A stretch of 6,327 bases of DNA from Gemmatimonadota bacterium (GTDB lineage: Bacteria > Gemmatimonadota > Gemmatimonadetes > Gemmatimonadales > GWC2-71-9), in assembly GCA_003220985.1 (NCBI GenBank), contig QHTY01000123.1, forward strand, positions 1,901 to 8,227, given 5' to 3'. The notes under the pieces are model-generated. The model saw nothing but the letters and a program-made list of their open reading frames with translations. It ran no database searches and had not been told where the DNA came from. The stretch's first letter is position 1. Each line of letters begins with the position of its first letter. Both the position numbers and the translations under genes were made by a program. Of this stretch, positions 1 to 5,924 are shown piece after piece.

Positions 1-1142
1 GGCACCTCACCCAGCGGTTTGCCGTCGAGCGCAAACGTGCGGAGTTGCGAATATGCGTCGTGGAGATAGCGGACGACGAAGGTATTGTGAACGATCTGCG
101 AGCCCTCGATCACATCGGGCGCCTGCGGGACCAGCTCCTTCCAACGGCGCTGTTCCGGATGACCCAGGTCCACAGCGATGATGCGGCTGCGTGGAGCGCC
201 GTTGTCTGTCTGAAAATAGAAAAGCGCACCGGTGTTTCCGACGAACCCGTACGACGCATCGAAATTGTCCAGGAGACGCACGACCGGCGCATCGAGCTTG
301 GGATGCCGGGGATCGTCGAGATCCTGGTAGTAGACGCGATTGCGCCGGTCGGTGCCGAGCCAGACGGTGTAGACGGCGTAGCGCCCGTCGGCGCTGACTT
401 CGACCGAGAACCCCCAGTCGGGATGGTCGGGCCGCTCATAGATCAGCCGGTCGGCCGACTGATCGCTCCCGAGCTTGTGATAATAGACTGTTTGGTTGTG
501 GTTGACCTGCAACAGCGGATCGGTGCCGGCGGCGGGCTCGGGATAGCGACTGTAGAAGAACCCGGCGCCGTCGTGCGTCCACGCGGCGCCCGAGAACTTG
601 ATCCATTTGAGGTGGTCGCTGCGATCCTGCCGTGTCGCCACGTCGCGCACGCGGAATTCCTGCCAATCGGAGCCGCTGCCTGACGTACCGTACACCATCG
701 TGCGGCCGTCCTCCGTGAACGCGAGGATCGAGAGCGCGACGGTGCCGTCGGGCGACAGCGTGTTGGGATCGAGCAGGACCTCGGGCGCTGCCGTCAATGA
801 GCTCTGCGAGTACAGCACCGACTGATTTTGCAGTCCCGTGTTCTTGAAAAAGAAGTAACGGCCGCCCTTCTTGAACGGTGCGCCGTATTTGGGATAGTCC
901 CACAGCTCCGTGAGACGCCGCCGGATCCGCTCGCGCTCCGGGATTTGCTCGAGGTAACCGAAGGTCACGCGGTTCTGCGCCTCGACCCAGCCCCGAGTTT
1001 CCGGCGAGTCCACGTCCTCGAGCCAGCGGTAGGGGTCTGCCACCTTGGTGCCGTGGTAGTCGTCTACGACGTCGCCTTTGCGAGTCGGCGGATATGCCAT
1101 GGTCTGTACGAGCATGAGGGCCGTGAGGAGTTGGGGAGCCAT
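1..1142 (-). CDS. Prolyl oligopeptidase (peptidase family S9A), N-terminal part, cut by window edge
   Basis: A serine peptidase of this family cleaves short peptides after proline. The reading frame is open from an ATG at 1142 to the left edge, giving 380 codons of a family usually near 700 residues. Residues 28-57 carry the family's N-terminal signature (DDYHG, DPYRWLED, then a Trp and AQN). Beta-propeller repeats follow, including LSPDGT at 129-133, GSDWQEFRVRD near 157-167, AAWTHDGAGFFYSRYPEP at 186-203, and GTDRRNRVYYQDL near 263-275. The catalytic Ser, Asp and His belong to the C-terminal alpha/beta hydrolase domain and are not in the window, so activity cannot be judged. The N-terminus has a short hydrophobic run (LLTALMLVQTMA, 5-16) but no basic residues before it, so export is uncertain. 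An in-frame GTG at 1187 would add 15 residues rich in Arg and Lys and make a more typical signal peptide. No good Shine-Dalgarno is seen for either start. The gene diverges from recQ across 71 bp. The family call is firm; the start is less so. Confidence 0.93.
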   Translation of the reverse strand, partial: MAPQLLTALMLVQTMAYPPTRKGDVVDDYHGTKVADPYRWLEDVDSPETRGWVEAQNRVTFGYLEQIPERERIRRRLTELWDYPKYGAPFKKGGRYFFFKNTGLQNQSVLYSQSSLTAAPEVLLDPNTLSPDGTVALSILAFTEDGRTMVYGTSGSGSDWQEFRVRDVATRQDRSDHLKWIKFSGAAWTHDGAGFFYSRYPEPAAGTDPLLQVNHNQTVYYHKLGSDQSADRLIYERPDHPDWGFSVEVSADGRYAVYTVWLGTDRRNRVYYQDLDDPRHPKLDAPVVRLLDNFDASYGFVGNTGALFYFQTDNGAPRSRIIAVDLGHPEQRRWKELVPQAPDVIEGSQIVHNTFVVRYLHDAYSQLRTFALDGKPLGEV

Positions 1143-1213
1143 GTCGCGTAAACGTGCTCCGGGCCGCGGTTTTGGGGTAGGGGTCACGGGACACCGACGC
1201 TGTTTCGTGAGAC

Positions 1214-2290
1214 GTGCCGACGTTCAACGGCGGACTCGAAGCCGCCCGGACGATCCTCGAACAGCGCTTCGGTCACGCGCGGTTTCGCATCCACCAGCTC
1301 AAAGTGCTCGGCCCGCTGCTCGCGGGGCGCAACGTCCTGGCGGTGCTCCCGACAAGTGCCGGGAAGTCGCTCTGCTATCAGCTGCCCGCGCTCATGCGCG
1401 CGGACCTCACGGTCGTGGTGTCGCCGCTCGTCGCGCTGATGCAGGACCAGGTCGACGGCCTGCGCGCCCGCGGCGCCGGCGACAAGGTCGCGCTCGTCAA
1501 CGGCCAGCAGAGCGGCGAGGACAACCGGGCCGCCATCGGCCGCGCAGCCGCCGGCGAGCTCGCCAACACACACGTGTCCCTGCTCGCGATCGACGAAGCG
1601 CACTGTATCACCGAATGGGGGAACGAGTTTCGGCCGGTCTATCGGCGACTCGGCATGTTCCGCTCACTGCTCGGCCGTCCACCGACCATCGCGCTCACGG
1701 GGAGCGCGACACCTGCCGCTCGCGCCGACATCCTCCACGTGCTGCGCATGCCCGACGCGGAAGTCGTCGTAACGTCGTTCGATCGCCCCAATCTCACCTT
1801 CACCGCGCGGCGAGTGCGCGATGACCGTGAGCGCTTTGCCCTGATCCGCGAGCGCGTGCGCGACGCGCCGGGGGCGTCGTTGATCTACACGCCGACACGC
1901 CGTCTCACCGAGCTCGTCGCACGCGCGCTGCTTCGCACCAGCGTGCGCGCCGCGCCCTATCACGCCGGGTTGGCGGCAAACACGCGGCGGCAAGTCTTGC
2001 GCGCCTTCCTCGCCGATCGCGTTCACATCATTGTGGCGACGAGCGCCTTCGGGATGGGGATCGACAAGCCGGATGTACGGCAAGTACTGCACTGGGGGCC
2101 ACCACCGACGCTCGAGGCCTACTATCAGGAAGCAGGCAGGGCGGGCCGCGATGGCAAGCAATCAGAATGTCTCATTCTGTGGCGGCCGGAGGACCTGGCT
2201 TGGGGAAATATCGCGCCGCCGATGCGGCGTTACGTCGCGGCGCGCCGGAACCACCGCGAGATGATGCTGCAGCACTTCGGAGAGGTCTGA
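1214..2290 (+). CDS. recQ: RecQ-family ATP-dependent DNA helicase, short form lacking zinc, RQC and HRDC domains
   Basis: This is a superfamily 2 helicase of the RecQ type, which unwinds DNA 3' to 5' in recombination and fork repair. The 358 residues show the motifs in order: motif 0 FGHARFRIHQ (19-28), Walker A PTSAGKS (46-52, usually TGGGKS), motif Ia VVSPLVALMQDQV (68-80), DEAH at 127-130 followed by the aromatic-rich loop CITEWGNEFRP (131-141), motif III LTGSAT (161-166), motif IV near SLIYTPT (222-227), motif V ATSAFGMGIDKPDVRQV (275-291), and motif VI QEAGRAGRDG (305-314). The protein ends with RRNHREMMLQHFGEV, which corresponds to the start of the zinc subdomain (the usual CRR...YFGE). 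The expected CxxCDxC cysteines and the RQC and HRDC domains are absent; full-length RecQ is usually 500-700 residues. None of the following bases resembles the missing part. The start is a GTG preceded two codons upstream by an in-frame TGA, so no longer start exists. Naming it RecQ rather than a RecQ-like paralogue is inference. Confidence 0.88.
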   Translation: MPTFNGGLEAARTILEQRFGHARFRIHQLKVLGPLLAGRNVLAVLPTSAGKSLCYQLPALMRADLTVVVSPLVALMQDQVDGLRARGAGDKVALVNGQQSGEDNRAAIGRAAAGELANTHVSLLAIDEAHCITEWGNEFRPVYRRLGMFRSLLGRPPTIALTGSATPAARADILHVLRMPDAEVVVTSFDRPNLTFTARRVRDDRERFALIRERVRDAPGASLIYTPTRRLTELVARALLRTSVRAAPYHAGLAANTRRQVLRAFLADRVHIIVATSAFGMGIDKPDVRQVLHWGPPPTLEAYYQEAGRAGRDGKQSECLILWRPEDLAWGNIAPPMRRYVAARRNHREMMLQHFGEV

Positions 2291-2336
2291 CCCTTACCGT
2301 CCCTTACCGTCGCTTCTTTACCGTCCCTTACCGTCG
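2291..2336. repeat. Decamer repeat array directly after the recQ stop codon
   Basis: The sequence starts with two exact tandem copies of CCCTTACCGT (2291-2310). A degenerate copy (2311-2324) and a third exact copy (2325-2334) follow. The core TTACCGTC occurs four times, at 2294, 2304, 2318 and 2328, so the spacing is 10, 14 and 10 bp. The array begins on the base after the recQ TGA and fills most of the 58-bp gap before the acyl-CoA dehydrogenase ATG. Read on the minus strand the unit is GGACGGTAAG, which shares the GG-CGGT-purine pattern and the 10-bp period of the array at 3569-3608. Its function is unknown. Confidence 0.85.
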
Positions 2337-2348
2337 TATTCTTCTCTC

Positions 2349-3569
2349 ATGCACGACAGCCTCTACTTCTCCGACCACCATCTCCAGGTCCGCGAGATGG
2401 TTCGCGACTTCGCCCGCACCGTCGTGAAACCCACCGCCCGCCAGTACGATCTCGACAGCCGTTTCCCCTGGGACAACGTCAAGCAGATGGCGGAGCTGGG
2501 ATTGTTCGGCATTCCGTGGCCGGAGGAGATGGGCGGGTCGGGGATGGATTACCTGTCCTACATCACGGTCATCCACGAGCTCGCGAAGGTTGATGCGAGC
2601 CATGCGATCACCGTCAGCGCCCATACGACGCTCGCGACCTCGCCGATCATGGATTTCGGGACCGACGAACAGAAGCGTCGCTTCGTGCCATTCCTGGCGA
2701 CCGGCAAGGTGCTCGGGGGCTTTGGTCTGACCGAGCCGGGCGCCGGATCGGATGCCGGCGGTACCAAGACCACTGCCGTCGACCGCGGCGATCATTACGT
2801 GCTCAACGGCTCGAAGATCTTCATCACCCATGCCGGGGTCGGCGAGATTTTCTGCGTGACGGCGCGGACCGACGCGAGCGCAAAGCGGACGCACGGGATC
2901 ACGGCGCTTATAGTCACCAAGGACACCTGTGATCTCGAGGAGACCAAGCGCGTGGGGATCGGCCACGCGTCGGATCTGCCGAAGAACCGCGGCGTCGTCT
3001 CGGGCAAGAAAGAAGACAAGCTGGGGTGGCGGGCCTCCGACACCCGCGAGTTGATCTTCCAGGACGCGATCGTCCCGAAGGAGAACGTGCTCGGCCCCGT
3101 GAACAACGGGTTCCGGCAGTTCCTGCACACACTCGACGGCGGCCGGATCGGCATCGCGGCGCTCGCGCTGGGGCTGGCGGAGGGCGCGTTAGAGGAGTGC
3201 TTGACCTATACGTCCACGCGCAAACAATTCGGAAGGCCCATCGCGAGCTTCCAAGGCGTGCACTTCGCCCTCGCCGACATGGCGACCGAGATCGAAGCCG
3301 CCAAGCAGCTCGTGTATCATGCCGCCTGGCTCAAGCAGCATGGTCACCCCTTCAAGCGGGAAGCGGCGATGGCGAAGCTGTACGCCTCCGAGCTTTGCAT
3401 GCGCGCAACGACCAAGGCCGTTCAGCTCCACGGCGGGTACGGGTACACGACCGAATACCCCGTCGAGCGCATGATGCGGGACGCCAAAATCTGCGAAATC
3501 GGCGAGGGGACGAGCGAAATTCAGCGTGTCGTGATTGCGCGACAACTGCTGGGTGGGCTGATAGACTAG
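2349..3569 (+). CDS. Acyl-CoA dehydrogenase, short-chain/butyryl-CoA type
   Basis: This FAD enzyme introduces the alpha-beta double bond into acyl-CoA thioesters in fatty-acid or branched-chain amino-acid oxidation and passes electrons to electron-transfer flavoprotein. The 406 residues are a complete family member. Visible landmarks are the helical N-terminal domain (1-120), the FAD/substrate signature GGFGLTEPGAGSD (123-135), the GKKEDKLGWRAS strand region (219-230), LDGGRIGIAALALG (262-275), RKQFGRPIASFQ (291-302), and the C-terminal signature QLHGGYGYTTEYPVERMMRDAKI (359-381). Glu386 in GEGTSEIQR sits at the position of the catalytic base in short- and medium-chain enzymes. About 20 residues (193-215) look inserted compared with the usual enzyme, which goes more directly from its VTKDT strand to GKKEDK. 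No Shine-Dalgarno precedes the ATG. A TATTCT at 2338-2343 could be a -10 element of a leaderless transcript, but no -35 is clear. The stop codon overlaps the convergent S23 gene's stop. Exact chain-length preference cannot be read from the sequence. Confidence 0.95.
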   Translation: MHDSLYFSDHHLQVREMVRDFARTVVKPTARQYDLDSRFPWDNVKQMAELGLFGIPWPEEMGGSGMDYLSYITVIHELAKVDASHAITVSAHTTLATSPIMDFGTDEQKRRFVPFLATGKVLGGFGLTEPGAGSDAGGTKTTAVDRGDHYVLNGSKIFITHAGVGEIFCVTARTDASAKRTHGITALIVTKDTCDLEETKRVGIGHASDLPKNRGVVSGKKEDKLGWRASDTRELIFQDAIVPKENVLGPVNNGFRQFLHTLDGGRIGIAALALGLAEGALEECLTYTSTRKQFGRPIASFQGVHFALADMATEIEAAKQLVYHAAWLKQHGHPFKREAAMAKLYASELCMRATTKAVQLHGGYGYTTEYPVERMMRDAKICEIGEGTSEIQRVVIARQLLGGLID

Positions 3570-3970
3570 GCGGTCGAAGGCGGGCGAGGGCGGTCGAGGG
3601 CGGTGAACGACTTCGTGTGTCGTGAAACGGATTCGTACAGCTTCCAGGTTAGGTAACGAGCCCGCTGCTGGCGATCATTCAACTCTTTCCATTCTGACGG
3701 GTTGAGCAATTCAAGTTCGCGAGCGAATCGCAGGATGTAGCCAACCTCCGACAACGATCCCAACGCAATGTCGAGAAAGCGACGAAACTCGGTGCTTCCG
3801 CGACGTGACGATCCTTCCACGATGTTCACGGCCGCCGAAAACGCCGCGCGCCGTATCTGTGAGGTCAGCCCATACAATTCATGCTTGGGAAACCCCACAG
3901 TGACTTTGTAGACCCGAATCGCCAACGCGTGGCATTCCTTCCAGGCGGCAAATCGCTCGTACGGAGCCAC
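3566..3970 (-). CDS. 23S rRNA intervening-sequence (S23) / four-helix-bundle family protein
   Basis: The 134-residue product belongs to the small four-helix-bundle family first found encoded inside 23S rRNA intervening sequences and structurally related to the Avd protein of diversity-generating retroelements. Its biochemical role is not established. The family pattern is clear: YERFAAWKECHALAIRVYKVT (4-24), FPKHELYGLTSQIRRAA (27-43), then AAVNIVEGSSRRGSTEFRRFLDIALGSLSEV (46-76), where NIVEG, the Arg cluster and the ALGSLSE helix are the best-conserved parts. No signal peptide or membrane segment is seen. The start is GTG; an in-frame TGA three codons upstream rules out a longer protein, and the N-terminus aligns with the family start. 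There is no obvious Shine-Dalgarno. Residues 122-134 are encoded by the left decamer array. The stop codon shares bases with the stop of the convergent dehydrogenase. It does not sit in an rRNA gene here, and no reverse transcriptase is present in the window. Confidence 0.88.
   Translation of the reverse strand: MAPYERFAAWKECHALAIRVYKVTVGFPKHELYGLTSQIRRAAFSAAVNIVEGSSRRGSTEFRRFLDIALGSLSEVGYILRFARELELLNPSEWKELNDRQQRARYLTWKLYESVSRHTKSFTALDRPRPPSTA
3569..3608 (+). repeat. Left decamer array of the S23 cassette
   Basis: Four tandem 10-bp units are seen: GGCGGTCGAA, GGCGGGCGAG, GGCGGTCGAG and GGCGGTGAAC. The first unit starts on the final G of the dehydrogenase TAG. On the minus strand the array is translated as the last 13 residues of the S23 protein (residues 122-134, Pro/Arg rich). 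The plus strand has many closely spaced runs of two or three G, so a G-quadruplex is possible. Confidence 0.85.
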
Positions 3971-4028
3971 CCCGAATCATCGGATGACCCTTGTGACCGC
4001 GACAACCATTTCGTTTCGCCCTGAGGCA

Positions 4029-4073
4029 TTTCCCCGCCTTCGACCGCCCTCTCACCGCCTTCGCCCGCCTTCG
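4029..4073 (-). repeat. Right decamer array of the S23 cassette, inverted relative to the left one
   Basis: Read on the minus strand, this is a run of 10-bp units related to the left array: CGAA, then GGCGGGCGAA, GGCGGTGAGA, one extra G, GGCGGTCGAA, and GGCGGGGAAA. The stretch 4054-4073 matches the reverse complement of 3575-3594 at 19 of 20 positions. It lies upstream of the S23 start codon and just before the predicted -35 box of rng. Confidence 0.85.
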
Positions 4074-4075
4074 TG

Positions 4076-4104
4076 TTGACCTAACTTTCCATTCTCCCTA
4101 GCTT
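4076..4104 (+). promoter_or_regulatory. Predicted sigma-70-type promoter for rng
   Basis: TTGACC (4076-4081) and TAGCTT (4099-4104) are separated by exactly 17 bp. The -35 box matches the consensus at five of six positions. The -10 box keeps the most important T, A and final T. The same pair, with one base changed in the -10 box, lies upstream of rplU. Transcription would begin near 4111, giving a leader of about 140 nt before the rng start codon. The promoter starts two bases after the right decamer array ends. Confidence 0.5.
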
Positions 4105-4212
4105 TACCCGCATGAATTGGTCCTTGGCGTTGCTCAGCCGCCTACCAAATCGACTCATCTCCCTGCCCATGCCATCGGGCACGTTGGACTATTGCTGGGA
4201 TAACCACAGGCT

Positions 4213-4237
4213 CCCCTCCGGGTGCTTCCCAGAGGGG
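4213..4237 (+). promoter_or_regulatory. Hairpin in the rng leader, just upstream of the ribosome binding site
   Basis: CCCCTC (4213-4218) pairs with GAGGGG (4232-4237). Inside, GGG (4220-4222) pairs with CCC (4228-4230) across one C-A mismatch and a five-base loop. The hairpin ends 16 nt before the TTG start and 3 nt before a GAGG. A competing six-base stem, CTGGGA (4195-4200) with TCCCAG (4227-4232), uses the same 3' bases, so the two folds exclude each other. RNase E of E. coli autoregulates through hairpins in its leader; a similar role here is inference. Confidence 0.45.
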
Positions 4238-4240
4238 CGC

Positions 4241-4244
4241 GAGG
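4241..4244 (+). promoter_or_regulatory. Ribosome binding site supporting the rng TTG start
   Basis: GAGG lies 9 nt before the TTG at 4254. No ATG or GTG in the same frame is found nearby upstream. The residues that follow (MKREILISGNPRETRVAI) match the usual start of RNase E/G, so the TTG is the likely start. Confidence 0.55.
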
Positions 4245-4253
4245 GTCACTGCT

Positions 4254-5870
4254 TTGAAGCGCGAGATACTGATCAGTGGAAACCCGCGGGAAACCCGCGT
4301 GGCCATTCTCGAGGACGATCGCCTTGTTGAACTCTTGGTCGATCGTCCTGACTCCCGCCGCTCGGTCGGCGACATCTACCTCGGCAAGGTCGAGGCCGTC
4401 CTGCCGGGCATTCAGGCGGCCTTTGTCGACATCGGCGCCGAGAAGAGCGCCTTTCTCCACGCCTCCGATCTAATCGAAGCCGAAGAAGACGAAGACCCCG
4501 AGGACCGTGAGCCCGACGATGCGGACGAAGAGAACGGCAACGGGAACGGAAACGGCGGCGAGGGCGGGGGCGGGCAGGCAACGGCAAAACGACGCGGGCG
4601 GGAACGGTCGCCCCGGCGCCGCCAGGCGCCCAACATCGCCGACGAGCTGAAGCGCGGTCAGACCAAGCTCGTCCAAGTCATCAAAGAAGCCATCGGGACC
4701 AAGGGCCCGCGCGTCACCGCGCAGGTCTCCCTCGCGGGTCGCTTCCTCGTCTACATGCCGTTCGCTTCCAAGGTTGGCGTCTCCCGCAAAATCGAAGCGC
4801 GTGAGCTGCGCGCTCGACTCCGCGAGATGGTTACGAAGCTCGTGCCGCCCGATTCGGGCGGGTGGATCATCCGCACGGTCGCCGACGATCTCACCGAAGC
4901 GAGCTGCAAACGGGAGATCGACCACCTCCTCGGTATTTGGAAGAAGATCAAGCGGAAGGAAGCATCGGGTCGAGCGCCCCAGCTGGTTCAGCGCGAGACC
5001 AGCCTGACGCGGGGCATTGTGCGCGACTTGCTCTCGGACAACGTCGACCTGCTGCTCGTCGATTCCAAGGTGCTCTACAGCGAGGTCGAGCAATACCTGA
5101 AGCAAATCGATCCCGAGTTATTGCCGCGTGTGAAGATGTATCACGACGAGACCCCCCTCTTCGACGAGTACGACATCGAGGCGGAGATCCGCAACCTCTT
5201 CAAGCAGCGGGTCGAGCTGCCGACCGGTGGCTATCTCATCATTCAGCCGACGGAAGCCCTGGTCTCGATCGACGTGAACACCGGTCGGTACACGGGGAAG
5301 CGCGACCCCGAGAGCACGATTCTGCGCACCAACATCGAGGCGGCGCGCGAGGTCGCGCGCCAAATCCGGCTGCGCGACATCGGCGGCATCATCGTGGTTG
5401 ACTTCATCGACATGGAGACGCGCTCGAATCGCGACAAGGTGCTCCACGAGCTGCGCACCCATCTGGGTCGCGACCGGGCGCGGACGCGGGCGTTCGCCGT
5501 GTCCGAGCTTGGGTTGATCGAGATGACGCGGCAGCGTGTCCGGCCGTCGCTCTGGCAGTCGATGACGACGGAATGCCCGACGTGCAACGGCACCGGGCGG
5601 GTGTTCCGGCCCGAGGTCGTGGTGCGGCGCATGGAGCGCTCGCTGAAGCGCGCGGGGGCGGACCACAAGGAGCGCCAGCTCTCGGTGCGGCTCCATCCCG
5701 AGGTCGCGCTGTACCTCGTGGAGCAGGAGCCTAACTTCTTGCGCCAACTCGAAAAGCAGACCGGGTTGGAGCTCGAGGTGCGAGACGATCCGATGATGCG
5801 GCTGGATGAATTCAGGATGATGGCTCGCCCTGCTGGTCGCGATGTGACCGAGCAATACGCGGTGGCTTGA
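4254..5870 (+). CDS. rng: Ribonuclease E/G family endoribonuclease
   Basis: This endonuclease cuts single-stranded, AU-rich RNA and takes part in rRNA maturation and mRNA decay. The 538 residues cover the catalytic half only, without the long RNase E degradosome scaffold, so it is closer to RNase G (about 490 residues in E. coli). In order: an N-terminal strand (1-35), the S1 RNA-binding domain starting at GDIYLGKVEAVLPGIQAAFVDIG (39-61), an insert (75-125), the rest of S1 and the 5'-sensor region (about 128-245), then the DNase I-like domain. The metal-binding aspartates are Asp340 in SIDVN and Asp383 in VVDFIDM. The zinc-link motif CPTC (Cys441, Cys444) is intact. The insert is acidic at first, then Asn/Gly, then Arg/Lys rich, and replaces a shorter loop of E. 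coli RNase E. The start is TTG, with a GAGG 9 nt upstream. It stands 92 bp before rplU, an arrangement common to several bacterial phyla. Confidence 0.95.
   Translation: MKREILISGNPRETRVAILEDDRLVELLVDRPDSRRSVGDIYLGKVEAVLPGIQAAFVDIGAEKSAFLHASDLIEAEEDEDPEDREPDDADEENGNGNGNGGEGGGGQATAKRRGRERSPRRRQAPNIADELKRGQTKLVQVIKEAIGTKGPRVTAQVSLAGRFLVYMPFASKVGVSRKIEARELRARLREMVTKLVPPDSGGWIIRTVADDLTEASCKREIDHLLGIWKKIKRKEASGRAPQLVQRETSLTRGIVRDLLSDNVDLLLVDSKVLYSEVEQYLKQIDPELLPRVKMYHDETPLFDEYDIEAEIRNLFKQRVELPTGGYLIIQPTEALVSIDVNTGRYTGKRDPESTILRTNIEAAREVARQIRLRDIGGIIVVDFIDMETRSNRDKVLHELRTHLGRDRARTRAFAVSELGLIEMTRQRVRPSLWQSMTTECPTCNGTGRVFRPEVVVRRMERSLKRAGADHKERQLSVRLHPEVALYLVEQEPNFLRQLEKQTGLELEVRDDPMMRLDEFRMMARPAGRDVTEQYAVA
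4533..4556 (+). repeat. Four-copy hexanucleotide repeat inside rng
   Basis: Four tandem AACGGN units (AACGGC, AACGGG, AACGGA, AACGGC) encode alternating Asn and Gly at residues 94-101, and a G-rich tract coding GGEGGGG follows. Because the unit is six bases, copy-number change would alter the length of the S1 insert without shifting the frame. Confidence 0.8.
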
Positions 5871-5882
5871 GGCATCGAGCCG

Positions 5883-5924
5883 GGAGCTTGGAGTCAGGAT
5901 CCCGGGCTCCCGAATCCAGGCTCC
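5883..5924. repeat. 42-bp imperfect palindrome between rng and rplU
   Basis: The arm 5883-5902 and the reverse complement of 5905-5924 agree at 16 of 20 positions, both reading GGAGCYTGGAKTCRGGAKCC. The centre is two bases. One of the four differences would be a G-U pair in RNA. No T-run follows, so it is not a classic intrinsic terminator. It may still slow or end rng transcription, act as an RNA stability element, or be a repeat unit of the genome. Confidence 0.65.

Larger units (their letters stand above)
3569..4073. mobile_element. Putative small mobile or inserted cassette: S23-family gene between inverted decamer arrays
   Basis: An S23 four-helix-bundle gene is bounded on both sides by arrays of the same purine-rich decamer in opposite orientation. 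About 30 bp at the left end (3575-3604) matches the reverse complement of the right end (4043-4073) with one mismatch and one short indel. The cassette begins at the last base of the dehydrogenase stop codon and ends two bases before the TTGACC box of the rng promoter, so it separates two neighbours without breaking either. I see no transposase and no convincing target-site duplication. The 23S rRNA intervening sequences that carry this gene family also have complementary ends around the ORF. Calling this a mobile unit is inference from its architecture. Confidence 0.45.

Noticed and set aside
45..683. Plus-strand 212-codon open frame over the left end
   Set aside because: It is antisense to the prolyl oligopeptidase, whose minus-strand frame has clear family motifs over the whole stretch. 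The plus-strand protein shows no recognisable family.
436..1227. Minus-strand 263-codon open frame
   Set aside because: It is an out-of-frame shadow of the prolyl oligopeptidase, Arg-rich with no domain. The true frame lacks a stop inside the window because the gene runs off the edge.
2291..2336. CRISPR array
   Set aside because: The units are 10 bp and nearly tandem, without spacers of regular length.
3189..3545. Minus-strand open frames within the dehydrogenase and within rng
   Set aside because: They are shadows of strong plus-strand genes in GC-rich DNA and carry no family motifs.
3569..3608. Left decamer array as a transcription terminator for the dehydrogenase
   Set aside because: The array alone is purine-rich and cannot fold on itself, and no T-run follows. 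A stem would need the distant right array.
3566..4073. Diversity-generating retroelement
   Set aside because: The S23 protein is related to the Avd accessory protein, but no reverse transcriptase, template repeat or variable repeat is present in the window.
3560..4085. Target-site duplication around the S23 cassette
   Set aside because: GACTA on the left and GACCTA on the right are similar but not identical and are not at equal distance from the array ends, so this is not convincing.
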